From Anaerolineales bacterium (GTDB taxonomy: Bacteria; Chloroflexota; Anaerolineae; Anaerolineales; Villigracilaceae), in the NCBI GenBank assembly GCA_020847355.1, contig JADLCG010000338.1, positions 1 through 5,289 of the forward strand: a stretch of DNA of 5,289 nt, in the 5' to 3' direction. Below, one piece after another: positions 1-5,289 of this stretch. Position 1 is the stretch's first letter. The number at the start of each line of letters is the position of its first letter. The notes beneath the pieces were generated by a model, which saw nothing but the letters and a program-made list of their open reading frames with translations, did no database searches and was not told the DNA's origin. The position numbers and the translations under genes were made by a program.

Positions 1-482
1 GAAAAAATAATCACGCCGCGTAAATTTTCAAAGACGGCATGATCGAGTTGATTGTATCCATGCGGCGGGATCGTCGCCTCGTTGAGCGCAAGCGGTTTTG
101 CCGTCAAAAGAATGCGCGCAGTTTTCGACTCCGCGTCAAACGCTTGCAAAAATAATTCCACCCAAATCAGATGGTTCTTTTTATGACGAAGCCGCCAATG
201 CCCCAATGAACATCTTTCAGCGGGTATTTTCTTCAGGTTAGGCAGAAATAAGGCAATATCTTTTGAAGAAAAGAAATTCTCCAAAGCTAGGGTTTCTAAA
301 TCTACGTTTTCATGCCCGGCGAGGTTTAGTAAAGCTTCATTGACATGGATAATTTTTAGAGATTTTAGGTCGCAGACCCACATTGGCGCCGGATTCTGAG
401 AAAATGCAAGTGGAAACGCTCCGCCCTTTTGCGTATATTTCTTTTTAGACACAAGGCTGTTTTTTCGCTCACTCATATCCAT
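1..482 (-). CDS. PAS-domain sensor protein, N-terminal part (cut by left window edge)
   Basis: An open frame of 160 codons runs leftward off the window, starting at ATG 480-482. A second in-frame ATG at 474-476 is equally possible because neither has a clear Shine-Dalgarno sequence. After about 20 polar, lysine-rich residues comes a PAS domain (about residues 24-130). It begins with the motif NPAPMWVCDL (30-39), followed by IIHVNEALLNLAG (44-56), as in PAS sensors with the NPxPMWVYDLxTL signature. The late PAS strands include HWRLRHKKNHLIWVEL (95-110) and ARILLTAKP (122-130). From about residue 145, the stretch LDHAVFENLRGVIIF resembles the opening of a second PAS domain. No signal peptide or membrane segment is visible, so this part is probably cytoplasmic. 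In this family such tandem PAS modules usually feed a histidine kinase, a GGDEF/EAL enzyme or a phosphatase. The output lies outside the window, so the final function cannot be named. It is transcribed divergently from bioY. Confidence 0.8.
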   Translation of the reverse strand, partial: MDMSERKNSLVSKKKYTQKGGAFPLAFSQNPAPMWVCDLKSLKIIHVNEALLNLAGHENVDLETLALENFFSSKDIALFLPNLKKIPAERCSLGHWRLRHKKNHLIWVELFLQAFDAESKTARILLTAKPLALNEATIPPHGYNQLDHAVFENLRGVIIF

Positions 483-513
483 ACGCCCAATTCAAACCAT
501 TAATGGAATGCGC

Positions 514-540
514 AACAGTCACCATTCAGTTTATACTGTT
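514..540. repeat. Inverted repeat AACAGT-N15-ACTGTT in the divergent promoter region
   Basis: AACAGT (514-519) and ACTGTT (535-540) are exact reverse complements separated by 15 nt. A nested CAGT (527-530) pairs with ACTG (535-538) around TTAT. The two outer half-sites are about 21 bp apart from start to start, two helical turns, which would suit a dimeric DNA-binding protein. The right half overlaps the candidate -10 elements of both divergent genes. It does not resemble the usual BirA operator built on TTGTTAACC/GGTTAACAA. Six-base arms can arise by chance, so an operator role is only a suggestion. Confidence 0.3.
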
Positions 541-556
541 AAGATACGCCGGTCAA
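528..556 (-). promoter_or_regulatory. Possible promoter for the leftward PAS gene
   Basis: Read on the minus strand, TTGACC (plus positions 551-556) matches five of six bases of the -35 consensus. It is followed by TATAAA (530-535, 15-nt spacer) or TAAACT (528-533, 17-nt spacer) as the -10 element. Transcription would start near 520-522, leaving a leader of about 40 nt before the ATG at 482. This is a motif match only. It overlaps the candidate rightward promoter of bioY. Confidence 0.35.
532..545 (+). promoter_or_regulatory. Possible -10 region of the bioY promoter
   Basis: TATACT (532-537) matches five of six bases of the -10 consensus, and TAAGAT (540-545) is a second, weaker option. No good -35 hexamer lies at the proper distance: the hexamer 17 nt upstream of TATACT, TGCGCA at 509-514, matches only three of six positions. 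A start near 544 would give bioY a leader of about 75 nt, ending in the ribosome binding site at 606-610. The weak -35 could mean activator dependence or simply that the true promoter is elsewhere. Confidence 0.3.
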
Positions 557-605
557 GAGGACACACCGATTCCGACGCGGCGGTGTTCTAGACAAAAAAA
601 CAAAA

Positions 606-610
606 AAGGA
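606..610 (+). promoter_or_regulatory. Ribosome binding site of bioY
   Basis: AAGGA at 606-610 lies 9 nt before the ATG at 620, within an A-rich stretch. This site decides the start codon: the longer open frame from ATG 503 has no such site, and its extra residues do not resemble BioY. Confidence 0.8.
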
Positions 611-619
611 TTAAATCAC

Positions 620-1189
620 ATGACCACGCTTGTCCCTACGCTGTATGAACGTTCTTTTCCGCGCGCTTCCAACCTGACCCGCAACCTGATTCTGGTTCTT
701 TTGGGTTCGCTCTGCGTTGCGCTTTTTGCCCAAATTGAAATTCCTATGCAACCTGTGCCAATTACCGGGCAGACTTTTGCAGTTCTATTAATTGGCGCGC
801 TCCTTGGTTCTAAACGCGGCGCGGCGGCTATCTTAGCCTACATTGCAGAAGGCGCAATCGGACTTCCATTTTTTGCGGGCGGAGCTTCTGGCATGGGCAT
901 TTTAACCGGCGCAACGGCGGGCTATTTATTAGGTTTTGTCGCGGCGGCGTATGTGATTGGTCTGCTGGCAGAGCGCGGCTTAGAGCGAAGCGCGCGAACT
1001 TCCTTAATCCCATTCTTCATCGGCACGCTGATCATCTATTTTTTTGGCGCGGCTTGGCTATCCTATATTTTGGGCAGTCTCAGTCAAGGAATTCAATCAG
1101 GCGTGATCCCCTTCTTATTTGGCGATGCGCTCAAACTACTAGCGGCGGCGCTGATCTTGCCCGGGGCTTGGAAGCTCTATAACAAATAA
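620..1189 (+). CDS. bioY: BioY, biotin-binding S component of an ECF transporter
   Basis: This 189-residue integral membrane protein has the length usual for BioY. It binds biotin at the outer face of the cytoplasmic membrane and delivers it inward, normally with the EcfA/EcfA' ATPases and EcfT. Some BioY proteins are reported to work alone. About six hydrophobic segments are visible (roughly residues 20-39, 51-69, 70-85, 91-114, 128-151 and 160-183). The family signature is clear: IPMQPVPITGQTFAVLLIGA (41-60), AEGAIGLPFFAGG (76-88), LTGATAGYLLGF (95-106), LAER (116-119) and PFLFGDALK (164-172). The GD..K motif near the C terminus is typical of the family. The start at 620 is chosen for its Shine-Dalgarno sequence and because the mature motifs begin soon after. 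No ecfA, ecfT, birA or biotin-synthesis gene is in the window, so the transporter partner must be encoded elsewhere or be absent. It ends just before a shared terminator and converges on the kinase operon. Confidence 0.95.
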   Translation: MTTLVPTLYERSFPRASNLTRNLILVLLGSLCVALFAQIEIPMQPVPITGQTFAVLLIGALLGSKRGAAAILAYIAEGAIGLPFFAGGASGMGILTGATAGYLLGFVAAAYVIGLLAERGLERSARTSLIPFFIGTLIIYFFGAAWLSYILGSLSQGIQSGVIPFLFGDALKLLAAALILPGAWKLYNK

Positions 1190-1192
1190 AAA

Positions 1193-1226
1193 AAATAAGA
1201 GCCTGCAAAATTGCAGGCTCTTATTT
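1193..1226. terminator. Bidirectional intrinsic terminator between bioY and the kinase operon
   Basis: Positions 1193-1207 pair perfectly with 1212-1226 in a 15-bp stem with an AAAT loop; the GC-rich core is GAGCCTGC/GCAGGCTC. Leftward transcripts meet a run of U residues formed by the A tract at 1188-1195, a classic intrinsic terminator. Rightward transcripts get a shorter tail (TTATTT, 1221-1226, itself part of the stem). The hairpin begins 3 nt after the bioY stop and contains the stop codon of the leftward kinase (1221-1223). It therefore probably ends both convergent units. Confidence 0.88.
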
Positions 1227-3152
1227 CACTAACTTCAACCCGACAACAAATGTCGAGCCGCGCTTGGCTTCGCTATGCACTTGAATTGTGCCTTTCAGCC
1301 CGTCTAAAATAGATTTGACGATATACAACCCAATACCGCTACCCGGCACTTCCGCCACAGTGACATTTTGAGCGCGATAAAAGCGCTCAAATAAATGCAA
1401 AAGCGCTTCAGGCGGAATGCCCAACCCATGATCCGAAATTGAGACTCGCGCCATTTCTTCATCCAGAGTAACTTTGATTTCAACAGTTTCGTTTTCCGGC
1501 GAAAATTTTACGGCATTATTGATCAAATTGATAAAGACTTGTTGCAAGCCGCCTTTATCGCCCCAGATCAATAAAGATTCAAAAGCGGATTCAAAGGCAA
1601 GCGTAACTTTCTTTTTATTGGCAATGGGCTTGACGGCATTCACAGAATCAAGCAGGGTAGGCATCAAATCCATCGGCGCGGATTCGAGGCGCATATTTCC
1701 GCTTTCAAGTCTGCCCGCCATGAGCAACTCGTTGATCAAATTTTTCTGGCGGTTTAATTCGCTGTTTAACGTGCGCCAATATTCATCCAGTTCTTCAGGC
1801 GTTCCGCCTTGCTGAATCAAATCCGCCATCAGGATTGCCGAAGTCAGCGGCGTGCGTAATTCATGCGAAGCGCGGTTGATAAAGTCCGATTTCATTTGAT
1901 CAAGGTGCGCCCGCTCGGTAATATCGCGGATGATGATCAACGCCTCGCGCTCGCTAATCGGATGAAGTTCGGCTTCAAAAGTATTTGCAACCTGAGGGAG
2001 CGTAAAACTTTCCAGACGCTCAACGGCGGCGAACGGGCGGTTATCTTCTCCAAGCAGTTTATGCGCCGCATCTTCTGGAAACAAGCCAAGCAGGCTTCTG
2101 CCTAAGACGGCGTTGCGAAAAGGATATAAGGGATGATCGCTTTTGGCAAAAAAATCCAATACGCGCCCAAAACGATCAATGCGAATTAAAACATCCGGCA
2201 GGACATCCACGATGATACGATTGCGAGCTTCGCTTAAGCGGAGCACTTCTTCATAATGCACGCGCTCCATCGCGGCGCCGATCAAATTGGCGGTGGTTTG
2301 GACAATATCAAAAATAGTTGGCAACCAAGAGAGGCGATCGTCCCGATCGAATAATCCTAAAAAACCCCAAAAGCCCAATGTGCCTTGAATGGGAATCACC
2401 AGCAAAGAAATATTCGCGGCGGCAGGGCAATCCGTCTGCACATCGGTGACGGAAAAAACGCGCTCAGGCATCTCCGCTAAAGATTGCGCGAAGGGAGTAA
2501 TCACCTTTTCCACTTCAAAGTTGGCGGCGGTTTGATCGGTCCATTGATATTTAACTTGTACCGGTCCGTTTTTGATATCAAAAATAGCGCAACTAAAAAT
2601 CCCCACCGCGTAACTGAGCGTTTCCAAAACTTCGGGTATGCGCTGATCTAATTTCGGCGAGCGGAAGAGGCCGGCAGTTACCTCGCCGATCACCGAAAGC
2701 GCGCGCATGTGGCGTTTGAGGGCGCGGTCGGCTTGTTTTCTTTCGGTAATATCGCGCGCCACCAGTTGAATATAAGCGGGCATGGCTTTTTGATCGTGCA
2801 CGACCGAAATGCTTAATTCAACCGGGATAATTAAGCCGTCTTTACGTTTGAGGGTTTGTTCCGTAGCTTGTTGCCGGTTGCCTAAAATTACATCGCGCCC
2901 CACAGATTCATCCAACATCATCAAATCTTCCACAGCCGTGCCGATCAAATCCCCTTCGGCATATCCGAGCAATTGAAGCGCTTTCGGGTTGGCTGTAATC
3001 ACTTTGAAGTTCAAGCCAATAATCAAAACTGCCTCGCCGGTTTGTTCAAATAAGGCGCGGTAGTCTAGCGTTGTCCCCAAGCTTTTCCCGCTATTGAGAT
3101 GAACTTTCACGTCCACTGGCAGTTTATCCAGCGGGATGGTTTTCTCATCCAT
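1221..3152 (-). CDS. Soluble sensor histidine kinase, PAS-GAF-PAS-HisKA-HATPase
   Basis: Using ATG 3150-3152 the protein has 643 residues. A longer TTG start at 3173 would add 7 residues but has no ribosome binding site and needs a 29-nt overlap. The ATG overlaps the upstream gene by 8 nt and has GGAAG 9 nt ahead. Domains in order: PAS 1 (about 31-141, ending in the linker RDITERKQ), a GAF-like domain (about 150-300), PAS 2 (about 305-411, ending in RDITERA), a dimerisation/phosphoacceptor domain with the H-box RASHELRTPL (His430, codon 1863-1865) and an ATPase domain. The ATPase carries an N-box NLINNAVKFSP (Asn546), G1 DHGLGIP (from 574), F-box LFERFYR and G2 GSGIGL (604-609). All catalytic motifs are intact. 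No membrane segment is visible, so it probably senses a cytoplasmic ligand, redox state or partner. It should autophosphorylate on His430 and pass the phosphate to a receiver. It has none of its own; the upstream gene's receiver is the nearest candidate. The signal is unknown. Confidence 0.93.
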   Translation of the reverse strand: MDEKTIPLDKLPVDVKVHLNSGKSLGTTLDYRALFEQTGEAVLIIGLNFKVITANPKALQLLGYAEGDLIGTAVEDLMMLDESVGRDVILGNRQQATEQTLKRKDGLIIPVELSISVVHDQKAMPAYIQLVARDITERKQADRALKRHMRALSVIGEVTAGLFRSPKLDQRIPEVLETLSYAVGIFSCAIFDIKNGPVQVKYQWTDQTAANFEVEKVITPFAQSLAEMPERVFSVTDVQTDCPAAANISLLVIPIQGTLGFWGFLGLFDRDDRLSWLPTIFDIVQTTANLIGAAMERVHYEEVLRLSEARNRIIVDVLPDVLIRIDRFGRVLDFFAKSDHPLYPFRNAVLGRSLLGLFPEDAAHKLLGEDNRPFAAVERLESFTLPQVANTFEAELHPISEREALIIIRDITERAHLDQMKSDFINRASHELRTPLTSAILMADLIQQGGTPEELDEYWRTLNSELNRQKNLINELLMAGRLESGNMRLESAPMDLMPTLLDSVNAVKPIANKKKVTLAFESAFESLLIWGDKGGLQQVFINLINNAVKFSPENETVEIKVTLDEEMARVSISDHGLGIPPEALLHLFERFYRAQNVTVAEVPGSGIGLYIVKSILDGLKGTIQVHSEAKRGSTFVVGLKLVK

Positions 3153-4287
3153 AGGGAGTATCTTCCGGCGCAACAGGCGGGAGAATGGCTTGCACGCAAC
3201 AGCCTTTCTCCGTTTCTAAAATCTTCACCTCCCCGCCCAAGGAGGCAAAAACTGCTCGCGCTGTGGTCAGCCCCACGCCCAAGCCTTGAAATTCGCGGTT
3301 ATCGCCTTGACTAACTTGATAAAACCGTTCAAATACTTTTTCATGTAATTCTTTAGGAATGCCCGCGCCTTCATCTTCGACTTCAATAATTGCGCCGCCA
3401 TTGCCAGTGGATTTAACCCGCAGAGTCACTTTGCCATTTTGCGGGCTGAACTTGAAAGCGTTATCCGCCAGGTTCACTAACGCCTGAGAAAATTCGCGCC
3501 GCGGCGCATAAAGCATTTCCGTAATTTGCAAATCAGCGATCAATTCAAGTTCTTTGGCTTGATAGCGTTGCAGTCGCTTCTGAACGGGACCGAGAATATG
3601 ATGCTCCGGCGTAATGGATTGGCGGGCATACTTCATCTCATTCTGGTCAAGATCGGAGAGCAGAATAATATCGGAGACTAATCCTTCCATACGATCCACG
3701 CTGGAAAGGGCGATCCGAATGAAATCTTTTTGTTCTTCTGCGTCTTCAAATTTATGGCTGACCGCCATCTCCAAAGACATGACAATATTCCCCAAAGGCG
3801 TGCGGAGTTCGTGATGGAAATTTTGCAAAATCTCGCGGCGCAGTTTTTCCATCTCCGCTTGCGCATCCTGCTTGCCGAGTTGCCGACCAAATTCACGTTC
3901 GGTTTGCACGCGGCGTAAAACAGCTTCCACCCGCGCTAATAGTTCATCCACAACAAACGGCTTGGTCACATAATCATCCGCGCCTTCGCGAATGCCGGTA
4001 ATGCGATCTTCTGAGGCAGTGCGGGCGGTGAGAAAAATGAACGGGATGGAAGAAAGGCTCGGCACAGTGCCCAACTGTCGGCGGAGTTCAAAACCGTTCA
4101 TGTTGGGCATCATCACATCGGAGAGAATCAAGTCCGGGGTCGCTTGCGTCGCTTTCAAAATCCCATCTGTGCCATCTTCGGCGGTCACTACGGCATAGCC
4201 TTGGCGCTTCAAAGTAGCGGCAAGTCCCATCCGAATGGCGGGTTCATCATCCACAACTAAAATAGTTTTTTCTTTTTCGGCAGTCAT
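3145..4287 (-). CDS. Receiver domain fused to a histidine kinase (REC-HisKA-HATPase)
   Basis: The protein has 380 residues from ATG 4285-4287. Residues 7-125 form a complete CheY-like receiver: acidic pair Asp13/Asp14, phosphoacceptor Asp57 in LILSDVMMPNMNG (codon 4117-4119), Thr87 in FLTART and Lys109 in YVTKPF. A charged, probably coiled-coil linker (about 116-157) leads to a kinase core. Its H-box is NFHHELRTPLGN, with His159 (codon 3811-3813) the expected phosphorylation site; the residue before it is His instead of the more common Ser. The ATPase domain has VNLADNAFKFSP (Asn276), DEGAGIP (from 305), FERFYQ and GLGVGL (335-340). There is no DNA-binding or other output domain and no membrane segment. 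Proteins of this plan use phosphorylation of the receiver to control the attached kinase, or act as a relay step. As the first gene of a two-gene operon, overlapping the next kinase by 8 nt, it probably works with it. The terminal phosphate acceptor is not in the window. Confidence 0.93.
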   Translation of the reverse strand: MTAEKEKTILVVDDEPAIRMGLAATLKRQGYAVVTAEDGTDGILKATQATPDLILSDVMMPNMNGFELRRQLGTVPSLSSIPFIFLTARTASEDRITGIREGADDYVTKPFVVDELLARVEAVLRRVQTEREFGRQLGKQDAQAEMEKLRREILQNFHHELRTPLGNIVMSLEMAVSHKFEDAEEQKDFIRIALSSVDRMEGLVSDIILLSDLDQNEMKYARQSITPEHHILGPVQKRLQRYQAKELELIADLQITEMLYAPRREFSQALVNLADNAFKFSPQNGKVTLRVKSTGNGGAIIEVEDEGAGIPKELHEKVFERFYQVSQGDNREFQGLGVGLTTARAVFASLGGEVKILETEKGCCVQAILPPVAPEDTPYG

Positions 4288-4301
4288 AGGCGTTGATGCC
4301 G

Positions 4302-4307
4302 ATTATC
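4302..4307 (-). promoter_or_regulatory. Possible -10 box of the kinase operon promoter
   Basis: On the minus strand GATAAT matches five of six bases of the -10 consensus and ends 14 nt before the ATG at 4287. Transcription from it would leave a leader of only about 7 nt, and no Shine-Dalgarno sequence precedes the ATG. No convincing -35 hexamer is present at 16-18 nt. It is listed as a weak candidate because the facing obg gene shows a similar, stronger arrangement. Confidence 0.35.
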
Positions 4308-4360
4308 CCAATCATTTTCGGCAAAATCCATAATAAAGACATGACAGTTTCAAAAGCCTG

Positions 4361-4366
4361 TATAAT
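4361..4366 (+). promoter_or_regulatory. Consensus -10 box (TATAAT) of obg, implying a leaderless mRNA
   Basis: A perfect TATAAT is followed by only 6 nt (GTCGGC) before the ATG at 4373. The usual 6-8 nt between the -10 box and the start point places transcription initiation at or beside the A of the ATG. No Shine-Dalgarno-like sequence precedes the ATG, which agrees with a leaderless message. The -35 is unclear: ATGACA (4341-4346) matches five of six bases, but the spacer would be only 14 nt. Confidence 0.65.
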
Positions 4367-4372
4367 GTCGGC

Positions 4373-5289
4373 ATGTTTATAGATCAAGTTAATATTCACG
4401 TAAAGTCCGGCAAAGGCGGCGATGGCATGGTGCATTTTCGCCGTGAAAAATACGAGCCGCGCGGCGGTCCCGATGGCGGCGATGGCGGCAAAGGCGGCGA
4501 TCTCATCTTTCAGGTGAAATCCACGCTCAACACGCTCTCCGCTTTTCGTCCCAACCAAAAATTTGGCGCGGAAGACGGCAAAGGCGGCGGAAGCTCGCAA
4601 ATGACTGGGCGCGGCGGCAAAGACCTAATTATTTATGTGCCGCCCGGCACGGTCATCTATGACGCTGAAACCGGCGCATTGCTCGGCGATTTGACGCAAG
4701 CCAATCAACAGTTGCTGGTCTGCAAAGGCGGGCGCGGCGGACGCGGCAATCAACATTTTGCGACGGCGCGCAACCAAGCCCCGCGCACGGCAGAACGCGG
4801 CGAGCCGCACGAGGAAAAATTGATCCGCCTCGAACTCAAACTAATTGCGGATATTGGCATCATTGGCTTACCCAACGCCGGAAAATCCACGCTCCTCTCC
4901 GCGCTGACAAATGCCAAGCCCAAAATAGGCGATTACCCCTTTACAACTTTAGAGCCAAACTTGGGCGTAGCCAAAATTGACGATGACACCACGATCGTCA
5001 TGGCGGACATTCCGGGTTTGATTGAAGGCGCGGCAGAAGGCGCTGGGCTAGGGCATGATTTTTTACGTCACATTCAACGCACGCGCGTTTTGATCCACAT
5101 GATTGACGGACTCTCTGAAGACCCGCTCGCGGATTTCAGCCAGATCAATACGGAATTGGCTCTGTTCGATGCAAAGCTCGGCAGTAAACCGCAGGTGGTC
5201 GTCATCAATAAAATTGATCAGCCGGACGTACAAGCGCGCCTGCCTGAAATTCAAGCCAGCTTCAAAAAGAAAAAGGTGGAAATCATCAC
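4373..5289 (+). CDS. obg: Obg/CgtA GTPase, N-terminal 305 codons (cut by right window edge)
   Basis: Obg is an essential GTPase that binds the large ribosomal subunit and acts in its assembly and in stress control. The N-terminal Obg fold (about residues 1-158) is complete, with its glycine-rich loops SGKGGDG (12-18), GGPDGGDGGKGGD (31-43), GKGGG (70-74) and KGGRGGRGN (118-126). The G domain follows: Walker A GLPNAGKST (165-173), the switch I region YPFTTLEPNLG (188-198) with the conserved threonines, G3 DIPGLIEGA (212-220) and G4 NKID (279-282). The G5 motif and any C-terminal OCT-type domain lie beyond the edge. The start at 4373 is set by the family's typical MFIDxVxIxVKSGKGG opening. It is transcribed divergently from the kinase operon with 85 bp between them, apparently from a promoter that begins the mRNA at the start codon. 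Nothing suggests damage or transfer. Confidence 0.97.
   Translation, partial: MFIDQVNIHVKSGKGGDGMVHFRREKYEPRGGPDGGDGGKGGDLIFQVKSTLNTLSAFRPNQKFGAEDGKGGGSSQMTGRGGKDLIIYVPPGTVIYDAETGALLGDLTQANQQLLVCKGGRGGRGNQHFATARNQAPRTAERGEPHEEKLIRLELKLIADIGIIGLPNAGKSTLLSALTNAKPKIGDYPFTTLEPNLGVAKIDDDTTIVMADIPGLIEGAAEGAGLGHDFLRHIQRTRVLIHMIDGLSEDPLADFSQINTELALFDAKLGSKPQVVVINKIDQPDVQARLPEIQASFKKKKVEII
4409..4589 (+). repeat. Repeated GGCAAAGGCGGCGAT word inside obg
   Basis: The 15-nt word GGCAAAGGCGGCGAT occurs exactly at 4409-4423 and 4487-4501, and its first 13 nt recur at 4577-4589. Each copy encodes GKGGD or GKGGG in the reading frame, so the repeats mark the glycine-rich loops of the Obg fold written with the same codons. 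They are part of the gene and not a separate element. Confidence 0.8.

Noticed and set aside
503..619. N-terminal extension of bioY from ATG 503
   Set aside because: The extra 39 residues are polar and unlike BioY, cover the candidate promoters, and have no ribosome binding site. The ATG at 620 has AAGGA at the right distance.
483..619. Classic BirA operator or known riboswitch upstream of bioY
   Set aside because: No TTGTTAACC/GGTTAACAA-type halves and no recognisable riboswitch core are present. Only the short inverted repeats described above were found.
1474..2105. Plus-strand open frames opposite the sensor kinase
   Set aside because: They lie antisense to a kinase with complete catalytic motifs, and their translations show no recognisable domain.
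3614..4198. Short open frames on both strands within the receiver-kinase gene
   Set aside because: They are shadows in other frames of a continuous REC-HisKA-HATPase coding region and have no supporting motifs or ribosome binding sites.
4341..4346. ATGACA as the -35 box of obg
   Set aside because: It matches five of six bases, but the 14-nt spacer to TATAAT is shorter than a normal 16-18 nt, so it is not called as a -35 element.
4409..4589. Tandem-repeat or CRISPR-like element
   Set aside because: The repeated words are in frame and encode conserved glycine-rich loops of Obg; spacing is irregular and there are no true spacers.
4247..4600. 117-codon minus-strand open frame opposite obg
   Set aside because: It is antisense to the well-supported obg start and the divergent promoter, and its alanine-rich content mirrors the GGC codons of the glycine-rich Obg loops.

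Overview
The window looks like bacterial chromosome of moderate GC content (roughly half, by eye). It carries one housekeeping gene (obg, cut by the right edge), one vitamin-uptake gene (bioY) and three signal-transduction genes rich in PAS, GAF, receiver and histidine-kinase domains, one of them cut by the left edge. The style of the soluble PAS/GAF kinases, a solo BioY and a leaderless-looking obg would fit a Chloroflexota (Anaerolineae-like) genome. That assignment is an inference from style and no marker here proves it.

Layout, left to right. (1) Positions 1-482, minus strand: the N-terminal 160 residues of a PAS-domain sensor protein that runs off the left edge. (2) Positions 483-619: a divergent intergenic region with possible back-to-back promoters and a few inverted repeats. 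(3) Positions 620-1189, plus strand: bioY, the biotin-binding S component of an ECF transporter, with a clear ribosome binding site. (4) Positions 1193-1226: a strong 15-bp hairpin that appears to serve as a shared bidirectional terminator between convergent genes. (5) Positions 1221-4287, minus strand: a two-gene operon. The first gene (3145-4287) is a receiver domain fused to a histidine kinase. The second (1221-3152) is a PAS-GAF-PAS histidine kinase whose start overlaps the end of the first by 8 nt. (6) Positions 4288-4372: a divergent promoter region. (7) Positions 4373-5289, plus strand: the N-terminal 305 codons of the Obg/CgtA ribosome-assembly GTPase, with a perfect TATAAT box only 6 nt before its ATG.

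How they work together. The two kinase genes are very probably co-transcribed and translationally coupled, so their products are good candidates for one signalling unit. The downstream PAS-GAF-PAS kinase has no receiver, while the upstream protein has one in front of its own kinase core. Neither has a DNA-binding or enzymatic output, so the final target must be encoded elsewhere. BioY has no EcfA/EcfT or biotin-synthesis partner in the window. No RNA genes, insertion sequences, CRISPR arrays or frameshifted genes were seen. The best candidates for a second look are the apparent leaderless obg start, the receiver-kinase plus kinase pair, and the compact regulatory region between the PAS gene and bioY.
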